This document shows positions 33,482-43,129 of a stretch of 64,000 nt of DNA, piece by piece. Every line of letters starts with the position of its first letter. The stretch's first letter is position 1. The stretch covers positions 124,001 to 188,000 of the forward strand of contig NZ_VNHM01000002.1 in NCBI RefSeq assembly GCF_008124625.1, read 5' to 3'. The notes beneath the pieces were generated by a model, which was not told the origin of the DNA, did not search any database, and saw only the letters and a list, made by a program, of their open reading frames with translations. The position numbers were made by a program, and so were the translations under genes. Source of the stretch: Desulfallas thermosapovorans DSM 6562. Lineage in GTDB: Bacteria > Bacillota > Desulfotomaculia > Desulfotomaculales > Desulfallaceae.

Positions 33482-34251
33482 CAGGCCGACGCCCCCTTGC
33501 CCAGGTATGCTTCCAATACCTTTGGATCTTTTCTTATATCTTCCGGTAGCCCGGCGGCAATCACCTGGCCGAAGTCCATGACCACCACCCGCTCACAGAG
33601 GTTCCTCACCAGTCCCATCTGGTGTTCGATGACCAGCACTGTAAGGTTGAATTGAGCTTTAACGTTTTTGATCAGCTGTACCAGGTTTACCACCTCGGAA
33701 GGGTTCATGCCGGCGGCGGGTTCATCCAGCAGCAAAAGCTTGGGGTTGCTGGCCAGAGCCCTGGCTATTTCCAGCCGACGCTGATCCCCGTAAGGCAGGC
33801 TGGCTGCAGTATCATTGGCCCGGTCGGCTAAATTTAAAATTTCCAGCAGGTTCATGGCCGCACCGGTAATTCTTTTCTCCTCGGACCGGAACCTGGGAGT
33901 ACGGAAAACTGCCCCCAGGAGTCCATAGTTCGTTGTGGAGTGAAAGGCGGCTCGCACATTATCCAGCACAGTATTATTCTTAAAAAGCCGGATATTCTGG
34001 AATGTCCTGGCAATGCCGGTGTTGCAAATATCGTAGGGGGCTTTGTTTACCAAACTGTGTCCTTCAAAGATTATCTCTCCTGAGGTGGGGGGAAAATGAC
34101 CGGTAATTAAATTAAATACCGTGGTTTTACCAGCCCCGTTGGGACCGATCAGGCCGACCACTTCACCCGGCTCAAGGGTCAGATCGAAATGGTTGACGGC
34201 TTGTAGCCCGCCGAAGGACTTGCACAGGTTACTAACTTTGAGAAGTGACAT
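33481..34251 (-). CDS. livG: branched-chain amino acid ABC transporter ATP-binding protein LivG
   Basis: 256 residues. Walker A GPNGAGKTT, Walker B LLLLDEPAAGMNP, the signature region reads LPYGDQRRLEIARAL as usual in LivG, and a C-terminal AYLGKG. Overlaps the 3' end of livM by 20 bp. Confidence 0.95.
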   Translation of the reverse strand: MSLLKVSNLCKSFGGLQAVNHFDLTLEPGEVVGLIGPNGAGKTTVFNLITGHFPPTSGEIIFEGHSLVNKAPYDICNTGIARTFQNIRLFKNNTVLDNVRAAFHSTTNYGLLGAVFRTPRFRSEEKRITGAAMNLLEILNLADRANDTAASLPYGDQRRLEIARALASNPKLLLLDEPAAGMNPSEVVNLVQLIKNVKAQFNLTVLVIEHQMGLVRNLCERVVVMDFGQVIAAGLPEDIRKDPKVLEAYLGKGASA

Positions 34252-35236
34252 TTTGCTTACCCCCCTTTGTCAGCACGGCCTGCGGTGTTAAAAAGCCAAT
34301 TTCCTTATTACCGAACAGCCCTTGCCGGCGCACCAGAACAAGAATAATCAGTAGCAACGCGTAAATAACTCCGCGCCAGTCCATGAACGCCTCGCCCAGC
34401 ATGAATCGCAACCCTTCCTGCAGGAACACCCAGCCAACGGCGGTGACCACTGTGCCCGTGAGGCTACCCATGCCCCCGGCCACTACAATAATTAGGAAGT
34501 TGAAGGATTGTAAAAAATCAAAGCTGCTGGGGTGTAAAAACGGGTACCGGTGGGCATAGATGGCACCGGCCAGCCCGGCCAGGGCACAACCGAATACAAA
34601 TACCAGCATTTTATATTTGGCCGGGTTGATGCCCACTGCCTTGGTGGCAATTTCGTCTTCCCTGATGGAAGTACAGACCCGTCCATAGGTGGAATGTAAA
34701 AAATTACGGGAAATAATAATCGCCAGCAGGGTAAACAATAACACCCATTCAAAGGTGGCCACCTGGGGCACGCCGGTCATACCGGTGGCACCGCCCAACT
34801 CCGGAATCAGGCGGTTGCCGTTATCCAGAGCAACCTTGACGATCACACCGAAGCCCAGGGTGGCGATACCCAGGTAGTCCGATTGCAGCCTTAGTACGGG
34901 TTTGCCGATTAAATATGCCACCAGGGCGGTAAACAGCGTACCCACCAGCAGCGCCAGCAAAAAGGAGGGGATGCCACCCGTGCCCAGCATCTTACCGGTT
35001 AAGCCGGCGCTGTATGCTCCCAAACCGTAAAATGCCGCGTGGCCGATGGAAAACTGTCCTGTAAAACCAAAAATCAGGCTCAAACCCAGGGCGCCGATGA
35101 CGTAAATCATACTCTGGTCTAAAACTCGTTGCCAGTAAGGGTTTAACAAACCCGTCACAATGGCGGCTTTAACTAAAACATAGAAAATTATTACACCGGC
35201 AATTGAACTAATTAAATGCTTATTTTTACTTCCCAT
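34232..35236 (-). CDS. livM: branched-chain amino acid ABC transporter permease LivM
   Basis: About 334 residues with eight or more hydrophobic helices and the family stretches GFTGQFSIGHAAFYGLGAY and VFGCALAGLAGAIYAHRY. ATG 35236 is preferred (AAGGCGG eight bases before); TTG 35242 is possible. Between livH and livG. Confidence 0.94.
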   Translation of the reverse strand: MGSKNKHLISSIAGVIIFYVLVKAAIVTGLLNPYWQRVLDQSMIYVIGALGLSLIFGFTGQFSIGHAAFYGLGAYSAGLTGKMLGTGGIPSFLLALLVGTLFTALVAYLIGKPVLRLQSDYLGIATLGFGVIVKVALDNGNRLIPELGGATGMTGVPQVATFEWVLLFTLLAIIISRNFLHSTYGRVCTSIREDEIATKAVGINPAKYKMLVFVFGCALAGLAGAIYAHRYPFLHPSSFDFLQSFNFLIIVVAGGMGSLTGTVVTAVGWVFLQEGLRFMLGEAFMDWRGVIYALLLIILVLVRRQGLFGNKEIGFLTPQAVLTKGGKQNVTSQS

Positions 35237-35251
35237 ATACAATACCGCCTT

Positions 35252-36136
35252 TTAAACCTTTTCTGTTTCAGTTCGTCCGAGGATGCCCGTCGGCTTAAAT
35301 AACAGCACAATAATAAGAATAGCGAAGGCAATGGCATCGCGCAACTGGGAGGAAATGAATGCAACCGTCATTGTTTCCACCTGGCCCATGATTAATGCTC
35401 CTAACACGGCACCGGGGATAAGGCCGATACCACCCAGCACCGCAGCGGTAAAAGCTTTTAAACCGGGCATAATACCCATAAATGGCTGGATCTGCGGGTA
35501 AGCTATAGCATACAACACGCCGCCCATTGCCGCCATAGCCGAGCCAAGGGCAAAGGTGAATGAAATGGTGCGGTCCACGTTGACGCCCATCAGTCGTGCG
35601 GCGTCGTGGTCAAAGGATACAGTACGCATGGCCGCGCCAATTTTAGTGCGGTGTACAATCCAGAGTAATAAGATTAGCATACATATTACGGTCACCAGGA
35701 TTAGTAATTGAATATTGGTAATGGTAACACCGCCAATTTGCCAGCTTATTTCGGGCAGCGGGCGTTGTACTACCCGGTAGTTGGGTCCGAACATAAATTT
35801 AAGGGAACAAAAGTACTCCAGGAAAAAGGATACGCCGATGGCGCTGATCAAGGCAATCATACGGGGTGCATAGCGCAGTGGACGGTAAGCGATACGTTCA
35901 ATCACCATTCCCAAAATTGCGCAGAACACCATGGCCACTATAATGGCCAAGGGCCATGGCAGTCCCCAGTAAGTGAATCCGAAATAGCCCACGAACGCGC
36001 CCACCATGAACACATCGCCGTGGGCGAAATTTATTAACTTTACAATACCGTACACCATGGTATAGCCAAGGGCGATTAGAGCATAAACCAAACCCAGCTG
36101 GATACCGTTGATCACCTGTTCTAGAAAAAACTCCAT
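35252..36136 (-). CDS. livH: branched-chain amino acid ABC transporter permease LivH
   Basis: 294 residues, eight hydrophobic helices, with the LivH markers GYTMVYGIVKLINFAHGD near the N-terminus and a late KAFTAAVLGGIGLIPGA. ATG 36136 lies nine bases after GGGAGG; the longer frame beginning at 36163 runs through that site. Confidence 0.95.
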   Translation of the reverse strand: MEFFLEQVINGIQLGLVYALIALGYTMVYGIVKLINFAHGDVFMVGAFVGYFGFTYWGLPWPLAIIVAMVFCAILGMVIERIAYRPLRYAPRMIALISAIGVSFFLEYFCSLKFMFGPNYRVVQRPLPEISWQIGGVTITNIQLLILVTVICMLILLLWIVHRTKIGAAMRTVSFDHDAARLMGVNVDRTISFTFALGSAMAAMGGVLYAIAYPQIQPFMGIMPGLKAFTAAVLGGIGLIPGAVLGALIMGQVETMTVAFISSQLRDAIAFAILIIVLLFKPTGILGRTETEKV

Positions 36137-36163
36137 ATCCTCTATCCTCCCAAAAAACGACAT

Positions 36164-36184
36164 ACCGGGGGAGTGACCCCCGGT
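36164..36184 (-). terminator. attenuator hairpin between livJ and livH
   Basis: ACCGGGGG and CCCCCGGT, then ATGTCGTTTTTTGG on the minus strand. Placed 12 bp past livJ and before livH, it should lower readthrough and keep the binding protein in excess over the membrane parts. Confidence 0.7.
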
Positions 36185-36195
36185 TTATGAATTAA

Positions 36196-37359
36196 TTAAG
36201 GTTGAACGTTGGTAACGAACTTATAGCTACCATCCTTTTGAACTTGGAGGATAGCGGCGGATTTTACAGGGTTGCCGTCAGCATCGAAGGTAATGTTGCC
36301 GGAGACCACCGGGAAATCTTTAATGGCCTGCATGGCATCTTTAATTTTGGCCGGGTCATTGGAATTTGCATCTTCAATGGCCTTTAACAACAACTTGGTG
36401 GCGTCATAAGCCAGAGTGGCGAAGGAATCCGGTTCGGTGTTGTATTTTTCTTTGTACTTGGTGACCCAGTTTGCTACTTCCGGGCGCGGGTCGTCAGAGG
36501 AATAATGGGCGGTGAAATAACCGCCATCCATGGTGGCAAAGTCCAGATCGCTGGAATCCCAGCCGTCACCGCCCAGGAAAACGGCGGTAATGCCTTTATC
36601 CCGAGCTTGCTTGCCGATCAAGCTGACTTTTTGGTAGTAGTCGGGAAGGTACAAAATGTCCGGCTTTTGTTTAGAAATATTTGTCAATACTGCGGAGAAG
36701 TCAACATCTTCTTTGGCATAAGCCTCTTCGGCAACAATTTGGCCGCCTGCTTTTTCAAACTCTTCCTTGAAAGCCTGGGACAGGCCTACAGTGTAATCAT
36801 TACCCTGGTCGAACATGATGGCGGCGGTTTTAGCTTGTAACTCATCCACTGCAAACTTGGCTGCCACGGTACCCTGGAATGGGTCGATGAAACAGGCCCG
36901 AAAAACGTAATCTTTACGTTCCGGATCCATGGTTACTTTGGCGGCTGTACCCGTGGGGGAAATCATCACTACCCCCTTGGCCTGGGCCATGGATGAGGCC
37001 GGAATGGTGCACTTGGAGGTGACTGACCCTACAATGGCATCCACCTGATCCTGGTCGATGAGCTTGGTGGCCACGTTGGTGGCTTCGGTGGCATCATTGC
37101 GGTCATCAGCCACTACTTTTTCAATGGTGTAATCTCCGGCTTTGTAGTTTGCTTCTTCCAGGGCCAGCTCAAAGCCCTTTTGTACTGATTCACCATAAGT
37201 TTTCACATCACCTTGCAGGGGTGTCATTAGACCGATTTTAACTACTTTATCGTCACCGGCACCTCCGGCCTGTTCGTTTGTGCCCCCACAACCGCTTACT
37301 AAAAGGGCCAAACCCATTACAGCCACTAATAAAAACAAAAACCATTTTGATTGACGCAA
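36196..37359 (-). CDS. livJ: branched-chain amino acid ABC transporter substrate-binding lipoprotein
   Basis: 387 residues. Signal peptide with lipobox LVSGC (Cys24) and a Gly/Asn linker, then a type I periplasmic-binding fold (VKIGLMTPLQGDVKTYGESVQ, VDAIVGSVTSKCTIPAS, LAYDATKLLLKAIED). Anchored to the outer face of the membrane. TTG start after AGGAGGGG. First gene of the liv operon. Confidence 0.94.
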   Translation of the reverse strand: MRQSKWFLFLLVAVMGLALLVSGCGGTNEQAGGAGDDKVVKIGLMTPLQGDVKTYGESVQKGFELALEEANYKAGDYTIEKVVADDRNDATEATNVATKLIDQDQVDAIVGSVTSKCTIPASSMAQAKGVVMISPTGTAAKVTMDPERKDYVFRACFIDPFQGTVAAKFAVDELQAKTAAIMFDQGNDYTVGLSQAFKEEFEKAGGQIVAEEAYAKEDVDFSAVLTNISKQKPDILYLPDYYQKVSLIGKQARDKGITAVFLGGDGWDSSDLDFATMDGGYFTAHYSSDDPRPEVANWVTKYKEKYNTEPDSFATLAYDATKLLLKAIEDANSNDPAKIKDAMQAIKDFPVVSGNITFDADGNPVKSAAILQVQKDGSYKFVTNVQP

Positions 37360-37850
37360 TATTCTTCCCCTCCTAAATTAATACATAAATACCTAATGGT
37401 TAGTCAATGTTTTGATATGTTATCTCATCACTCCTTTATAATTAATTATTCAAGGTTAATCAATTATAAAAAATATTCTGTTTACAAGGTTATTTTCCTT
37501 CCTGTAATAGGCCAACCTTCATAATTTTTTGTTATTTTTGTAGACTTATGTTGAGGCGAGTCTATGCCATATGTTGACCAAATATCGTTTAAGCAACCAG
37601 GAGAAATGCGAAATATCTGATAGGTTACCCAAGATGCTCTTGGAAAAGATTTAGAAAATTTATCGAAAAACAAGCTTTGATGCCAGGTATTAAAAAAGAT
37701 TTTAATAAAACCTTTTAATACCTGGCATCACCGGGGATGTTTATTATGCATGCTTTTTTTGAACAGACTGTAAAAATTCACCATGGTTCAAATTAAATAA
37801 TATGGGGTCACTGCTTATTTTGATCCGTTCGACAATTTTGGCTTTATACT
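37360..37850. other. intergenic region, 491 bp, with a perfect inverted repeat
   Basis: Upstream of livJ and downstream of the minus-strand gene at 37851. AT-rich. A 63-codon minus frame (37482-37673) has no ribosome site. The only structure is the inverted repeat at 37679-37729. Confidence 0.6.
37679..37729. repeat. perfect 17-bp inverted repeat
   Basis: GATGCCAGGTATTAAAA and TTTTAATACCTGGCATC around a 17-nt spacer. No U run after it; the gene at 37851 ends 122 bp away. Could be a late terminator, an operator or a mobile-element scar. Confidence 0.7.
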
Positions 37851-38549
37851 TTAATGACCTTCGCAATGACAATCCCCACTATACTCTTTTCCGCAAACAC
37901 CTAATAAGTTTACCGTACCGGCTTTAGTCATCATTAAAATGACTATCACTCTATCCAGTACAGAGGCCCCAATATATTTTAAATAGCCGTTTAACATCTT
38001 TCCGGCTTGAGCCCCACTGCCGATCCTGTCAGCATCAAGCATGGCAATTTCCCGCAGGGGAGAATAATCGGCGGTGACCTCTTCTACACCATAAAGAGAC
38101 AGTCCAACATCCAGCAGTTCAAGGGCAGTTATCTCGTTTTCCAGGCAGTATCGGGAAAAGGATTCCAGGCTTATCGAAGACGACACAGGCGTAAAGAAAT
38201 TGGTTTGCAACTCAGGTTCCATAAAACAGGGAGTGTTATATCCTACCTGAAACATGGTGCCGCACATCGACTTTAACAGGTATGCGATCCCCCGAAAACG
38301 AAGCCTGTCGTTTCCTATTTTATCGTTCAAATACTGTACAGCCTCATCAGCATAATTACGGCACTTGGAGTACCTGATGTGATCCTCCAAATCATTTTCA
38401 TCTAACAGGGACCTCAACAATTTAGAAGTGCCGATGTCCAGCAAATGACGCCAATCCATATTCTCTTCGTTGCATATTTGGGCAATTTTTTGAACCTTAT
38501 CCCCGCTTGTATAAGGGGAAAATACATTAATTTGAGGTTTATTGTACAT
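37851..38549 (-). CDS. protein of unknown function with Cys-rich C-terminus
   Basis: About 232 residues, soluble, no signal peptide. Helical N-terminal region, internal Cys at SKCRNY, SMCGTMF and RYCLEN, and a terminal LGVCGKEYSGDCHCEGH that could bind metal or an Fe-S cluster. ATG 38549 has AAAGGA upstream; GTG 38558 is possible. No family recognised and no operon partner. Confidence 0.7.
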   Translation of the reverse strand: MYNKPQINVFSPYTSGDKVQKIAQICNEENMDWRHLLDIGTSKLLRSLLDENDLEDHIRYSKCRNYADEAVQYLNDKIGNDRLRFRGIAYLLKSMCGTMFQVGYNTPCFMEPELQTNFFTPVSSSISLESFSRYCLENEITALELLDVGLSLYGVEEVTADYSPLREIAMLDADRIGSGAQAGKMLNGYLKYIGASVLDRVIVILMMTKAGTVNLLGVCGKEYSGDCHCEGH

Positions 38550-38700
38550 ATTTTGCACATCCTTTTAATTATTGTAAATTTTAATATGTGTATTCTTGGG
38601 ATAAAAATTCGCCACAAATCGCTCGTGAATGGTCAAAATTAAGCGGCAGTTTGAATTAATAGCCCGGTAACGCAAAAAAAGAGAATACATAACCAAAAAA

Positions 38701-38731
38701 ATGCCTCCAAGGTTTTAATTCCCGGAGGCAT
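38701..38731 (-). terminator. terminator of the pit operon
   Basis: ATGCCTCC and GGAGGCAT; on the minus strand followed by TTTTTTTGG. Confidence 0.85.
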
Positions 38732-38769
38732 TGCTTTTTATAAAAATAATATTTTTTGTGGTATAAAAG

Positions 38770-39774
38770 TCAAATGGTGCGAGTAATAAAAGAAACAATC
38801 AAGTATATTAGTCCCGCCAGTATAGCGGTAATAGGCAATGTGATAAGCCAGGCAGTGACCATTCTTTGTGCCGTCCCCCATTTAACTGAATGGACACTTT
38901 TTGCCGAACCAACGCCCATAATGGCAGAGGATATTACATGGGTGGTGCTTACTGGTTGACCCAAGGCGGTGGCGGTGATAATTACCGATGCTGATGTAAA
39001 ATCAGAGGCAAAACCACTGATTGGCTGCAATTTGATGATTTTGGTGCCTACGGTTTTGATGATTCTCCAACCGCCCACTGATGTTCCCAGCGCCATGGCC
39101 ACGGCGCATGACAGTTTGACCCAAAAGGGTATATCCAGTGTTTGGTGTAATCCACCGGCAATTAAAGCAAAGGTGATAATGCCCATGGATTTTTGGGCAT
39201 CATTGGTGCCGTGGCTAAATGCCTGAAATGCTGCGGTGATCACTTGCATTGTTCTAAAACCGCGATTGACAATGTGGGGGTTGGCATTTTTAAAAATAAA
39301 CCTGAGTACCGACATAATGACATAGCCAACGGCAAAGGCCAAAAAGGGAGATAATATAAGGGCTTGGATAATTGTTATAAAACCTTTTAAATTAACCCCG
39401 GCTAAACCTGCGGCAGCAAAGGCTGAACCCGCCAAAGAGCCGATCAGGGCATGGGAAGAACTGCTTGGTATACCGTAATACCATGTTATAAGGTTCCAAG
39501 CAATGGCTGCAATTAAAGCTGCTATAACAATGGCCAAACCGTTTTCCAGTTTAAAGGGATCGGCAATTTGACCGCCAATGGTTTTGGCCACGCCGGTAAA
39601 GGTAAGTGCACCAATTAAATTCATTATGGAAGCTAAAACTATAGCAGTCCTTGGAGTTAAGGCCTTTGTAGATACCGAAGTGGCAATAGCATTGGCGGTA
39701 TCATGAAAGCCGTTTATAAAGTCAAAGGAAAGGGCCATAACAACAACACAAACTAACAAAATGGTTAGATCCAT
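38770..39774 (-). CDS. pit: low-affinity inorganic phosphate transporter (Pit family)
   Basis: 334 residues, about ten hydrophobic helices, with the PiT signatures GFHDTANAIATSVSTKAL near the N-terminus and FSHGTNDAQKSMG and QPVSTTHVISSAIMG later. ATG 39774 follows AAGGAGAAAGG; the longer frame overlaps the upstream gene. Paired with the DUF47 gene, 11 bp upstream. Confidence 0.93.
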   Translation of the reverse strand: MDLTILLVCVVVMALSFDFINGFHDTANAIATSVSTKALTPRTAIVLASIMNLIGALTFTGVAKTIGGQIADPFKLENGLAIVIAALIAAIAWNLITWYYGIPSSSSHALIGSLAGSAFAAAGLAGVNLKGFITIIQALILSPFLAFAVGYVIMSVLRFIFKNANPHIVNRGFRTMQVITAAFQAFSHGTNDAQKSMGIITFALIAGGLHQTLDIPFWVKLSCAVAMALGTSVGGWRIIKTVGTKIIKLQPISGFASDFTSASVIITATALGQPVSTTHVISSAIMGVGSAKSVHSVKWGTAQRMVTAWLITLPITAILAGLIYLIVSFITRTI

Positions 39775-39785
39775 AACCTTTCTCC

Positions 39786-40400
39786 TTATGAATTGCGCAT
39801 TAGCAGTGCTTCCAGTATATCGGCTACATCTTCGCAAGCGTCGGTTATACCCTCGAGCATTTCATATATATCTTTTTTCTTGATAATTATAATGGGATCG
39901 TTATATTCGATAAATAAATCCTGAATAGATTCCCTCAAAAGTTGATCGGCCTCATTTTCCAGTTCATTAATTCTGTATATGTGCCGTAACATTTGCTTTA
40001 CTTTTTTTTGTTCCAGCAGTCTAAGGGCAATCTCAATTTCTTCCGCGCAATTTACAATCATTTGAACAAACAATTTTATATAATCGTCAGCCTCGGTTAC
40101 TTTGTACAGTTCCATCCGGTCTGCGCATGCCTCAATACCATCTACAACGTCATCCAGTTTTAAGGCAAGGCCAAGGATATCTTCTCTTTCAAGGGGTGTA
40201 ATAAAAGTTTTATTTAAGGCGTGGATAATCTTATGGGTTAGCTCGTCCCCTTTATCCTCGAGAACTTTTATTCTTTCCGCATACGATTCAACATCTTGTA
40301 AATCATTAATCTCCTCCCGAAATAAACTGCTTGCTGCTTTTAAATTGTTGGCGCTTAAAATCAGAGTTTCCAAAAAAATATCCCTTTTTTTAAAAAACAT
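39786..40400 (-). CDS. DUF47/PhoU-like Pit accessory protein
   Basis: 204 residues, all helical, with the family stretches LEDKGDELTHKIIHALNKTFITPLERED (in two pieces) and a metal-binding-like acidic LKLDDVVDGIEACADRM and EGITDACEDVADILE. Such proteins bind and regulate Pit transporters. ATG after AGGAGGTAAAAT. First gene of the pit pair. Confidence 0.92.
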   Translation of the reverse strand: MFFKKRDIFLETLILSANNLKAASSLFREEINDLQDVESYAERIKVLEDKGDELTHKIIHALNKTFITPLEREDILGLALKLDDVVDGIEACADRMELYKVTEADDYIKLFVQMIVNCAEEIEIALRLLEQKKVKQMLRHIYRINELENEADQLLRESIQDLFIEYNDPIIIIKKKDIYEMLEGITDACEDVADILEALLMRNS

Positions 40401-40651
40401 TTAATTTTACCTCCTGCAGGATGGCCTGCGGTCTAACGATGTCAGGCTTTTAATTATATACTTGCTTTCATAACAATGATATATCAACTGATATAACAAG
40501 TAAATAGTATCCCGGTTGTTAACATTCCTTTTATAAACGAATTTTCATAAAATAATAAATAATCTTATATTGCACTTGAAAGATCTGATTAGTTCTCAAG
40601 GGCATAAATATAGGAAAAAGGTCACCAGAGATGGAAGGTTTTTAGTAATAC

Positions 40652-42412
40652 ATGTGGAATTACAAAACAGCTAATCAGCTAAGAAATTGCCGGGGAATAA
40701 GAGGTTTATTTGTTTGGGTTGTTTTTTGGGGGCGAGACAGACCATTGGTTAATATGAAAGGTTTGGGTTACGCGGGAGTAACCATTGCCGTATTTAGCTG
40801 TTTAGTATTAGCTAAACATGATATTGCTCTGGTTAACAATATTTATCACTGGTTGCAAAATAATTGGTGGGTAACTGTCTTACTGATAATGTCGTGTTTG
40901 TCCGGATTATTTTTGGGTTATCAATGGGGAAATGCTGCGAACCGGCGTCAGAAATTAAAACCAGTGCAAGGGGAGTTACAGGGAGAACAGTTATTATTGA
41001 ACACGTTATTCAACAATGCTTTAAGTCCTGTATTCGTGTTTGAACATGATGGCCGCTGTGTTGATGCCAACCGGGCGGCCTTGGAGTTTTTGGGGTGTGA
41101 AAAACAAGAACTGCTGGCCGGTAGTTATAATGATCTTTTATTACCAGCCGGTTTTAAACTGTACATGCTGCAACAAGAAAACCTTGCCGATTTAGAACCA
41201 GTGGAGATCGATTATCCGGCGGGTGGTAAAGTTAAAACAATGCTGCTGAATATTATACCGGTCAAGTTAACCGAAAAGAATGTTTATTATGTTTTCGGAC
41301 AAGAAATCACCCACTACAAAAATCAGTTGGAGCAATTGCGTTCTCTAAGCCTGCATGACCCGGTTACCGGCTTATACAACCGTACCTATTTCGAGCAGGA
41401 AATGCGCCGTATGGAGGCCGGGCGTAATGTATCGGCCGGTATCATACTGTGTGATTTGGATGGTTTAAAACTAATTAATGACACTTTAGGACACGATCAA
41501 GGGGATACATTAATAATAGTTGCCGCTGATATACTAAAAAATTGTTTCAGGGGGGACGATATGGTGGCTAGAATCGGGGGTGATGAATTCGCCATATTGC
41601 TTCCGAATGGTGACATTGAAGTGGTGGAAAGGGCCAGTCGTAGAATTAAAGCGGCTGTCGCCAAACATAACACAGCCAACCCTGACCTCCCTTTGAGCAT
41701 ATCCATTGGTTTTGCCGCACGGCGCGGGGCCTCTAAAAAAATGATCGACTTGTATAAAGAGGCCGATAATAATATGTACCGGGAGAAATTACATCATAGC
41801 CAGCACGCCCGTGGTACCATTGTTCAAACACTGCTGGCAACAATGAAAGCAAAGGATTTTGCCACCACGGAACAGATGACTCGGTTTAAAGAATTGGTAA
41901 GCTTATTTGCTGTCAGTGTCGGTTTACCTGAATCCAGTGTGGCCGGGCTAAAAATGCTGGCTCAGTTTTGTGACATCGGCAAGGTGGGTTTACCGGAAGA
42001 TATAATCTTTAAGCCGGGCCCGCTAAATCCAGATGAGATGGCTCAAATGCGGCGGCACTGTGAAATCGGTCACCGCCTGGCACTGTCCACACCCGACCTT
42101 ATGCCCATAGCCGACTGGATATTAAAGCATCATGAATGGTGGGACGGCACAGGTTATCCCCTTGGTTTGAAGGGGAAAGAAATACCTGTGGAGTGTCGCA
42201 TTCTATCAATTGCCTGCGCATATAACGCCATGGTAAGTTACCGCCCTTACCGAAAAACATTGTCCCATGAGCAGGCTTGCGCGGAGCTTGAAAAATATGC
42301 CGGGATCCAGTTTGACCCCCAACTGGTGACCTGTTTTATCGAATTCTTGGAAGCTGGAGCAAAAAAGAACCTGCAAATCAAAAAGAATACACAACCACTG
42401 CCCCAACTGTGA
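40652..42412 (+). CDS. PAS-GGDEF-HD-GYP protein (c-di-GMP related)
   Basis: 586 residues. Two hydrophobic helices near 35-90, a PAS domain (about 110-220), a GGDEF domain with intact GGDEF and LHDPVTGLYNR, then an HD-GYP-type domain (about 390-570). In that domain HHEWWDGTGYP is intact, but the usual LHDIGK is FCDIGK, so the HD dyad has lost its His. Thus probably an active diguanylate cyclase with a weak or inactive phosphodiesterase. Single gene; ligand of PAS unknown. ATG start is moderately supported. Confidence 0.9.
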   Translation: MWNYKTANQLRNCRGIRGLFVWVVFWGRDRPLVNMKGLGYAGVTIAVFSCLVLAKHDIALVNNIYHWLQNNWWVTVLLIMSCLSGLFLGYQWGNAANRRQKLKPVQGELQGEQLLLNTLFNNALSPVFVFEHDGRCVDANRAALEFLGCEKQELLAGSYNDLLLPAGFKLYMLQQENLADLEPVEIDYPAGGKVKTMLLNIIPVKLTEKNVYYVFGQEITHYKNQLEQLRSLSLHDPVTGLYNRTYFEQEMRRMEAGRNVSAGIILCDLDGLKLINDTLGHDQGDTLIIVAADILKNCFRGDDMVARIGGDEFAILLPNGDIEVVERASRRIKAAVAKHNTANPDLPLSISIGFAARRGASKKMIDLYKEADNNMYREKLHHSQHARGTIVQTLLATMKAKDFATTEQMTRFKELVSLFAVSVGLPESSVAGLKMLAQFCDIGKVGLPEDIIFKPGPLNPDEMAQMRRHCEIGHRLALSTPDLMPIADWILKHHEWWDGTGYPLGLKGKEIPVECRILSIACAYNAMVSYRPYRKTLSHEQACAELEKYAGIQFDPQLVTCFIEFLEAGAKKNLQIKKNTQPLPQL

Positions 42413-42557
42413 ACGGGGCGTTGTTGTCTGGAATTTTAAGGAATGGATTCTTTTTACTCACATACTTTCATATTTTTCTACTAATGATAAGTTTAATCGG
42501 GAAAAAACTAAACTACTAATATGCGAAATATAATATTCCATTCAAGAGGGGGATCAT

Positions 42558-43091
42558 ATGAAAGCTACGGGTATTGTCAGAAGAATAGATGATTTGGGCC
42601 GGGTGGTAATTCCCAAAGAAATCAGGCGCACAATGAGGATACGGGACGGTGAACCGCTGGAGATATATGTGGATAGGGAGGGGGAAGTAATATTAAAGAA
42701 ATACTCCCCTATTACGGACTTGGGACAATACGCCAAGGAATATGCAGATTCACTTCATGAGGCTATAGGCTATATCGTCTGTATAGCCGACCGTGATGAA
42801 ATCATTGCTGTCTCGGGAGGGTTCAAAAAGGACCTGTTAAAGAAATCGATAGGTACCTTGCTGGAGGATGTTATAGGCAGCGGCCAAACTAAAATTCTGG
42901 ATGAAGAACATAGTTTAACTGAAGATGAAAGGGTAACATTTAAGAACAGTGTTGTCGCCCCCATTGTAACCAATGGAAATCCCATTGGAGCCGTGATTAT
43001 TACTTCCAGTGAAGAAGCCCCAATGGGCAATCTGGAAAATAAACTGGCCGAAACCGCGGCAGCTTTTCTGGCCAAGCAAATGAAGGATTAG
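42558..43091 (+). CDS. spoVT: stage V sporulation protein T (AbrB family)
   Basis: 177 residues. N-terminal AbrB/SpoVT swapped-hairpin DNA-binding domain (MKATGIVRRIDDLGRVVIPK), C-terminal GAF-like domain (GYIVCIADRDEIIAVSGG). Length equals B. subtilis SpoVT, a regulator of forespore genes. ATG after GAGGGGG. Sporulation capacity is implied. Confidence 0.96.
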   Translation: MKATGIVRRIDDLGRVVIPKEIRRTMRIRDGEPLEIYVDREGEVILKKYSPITDLGQYAKEYADSLHEAIGYIVCIADRDEIIAVSGGFKKDLLKKSIGTLLEDVIGSGQTKILDEEHSLTEDERVTFKNSVVAPIVTNGNPIGAVIITSSEEAPMGNLENKLAETAAAFLAKQMKD

Positions 43092-43103
43092 GGAAAACTG
43101 TTG

Positions 43104-43129
43104 AGCCGGGTTGTGCCCGGTTTTTTTTT
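43104..43129 (+). terminator. terminator of spoVT
   Basis: AGCCGGG-TTGT-GCCCGGT stem then nine Ts. Confidence 0.92.

Noticed and set aside
37482-37673. 63-codon minus frame
   Set aside because: No ribosome site, no recognised motif, AT-rich gap.
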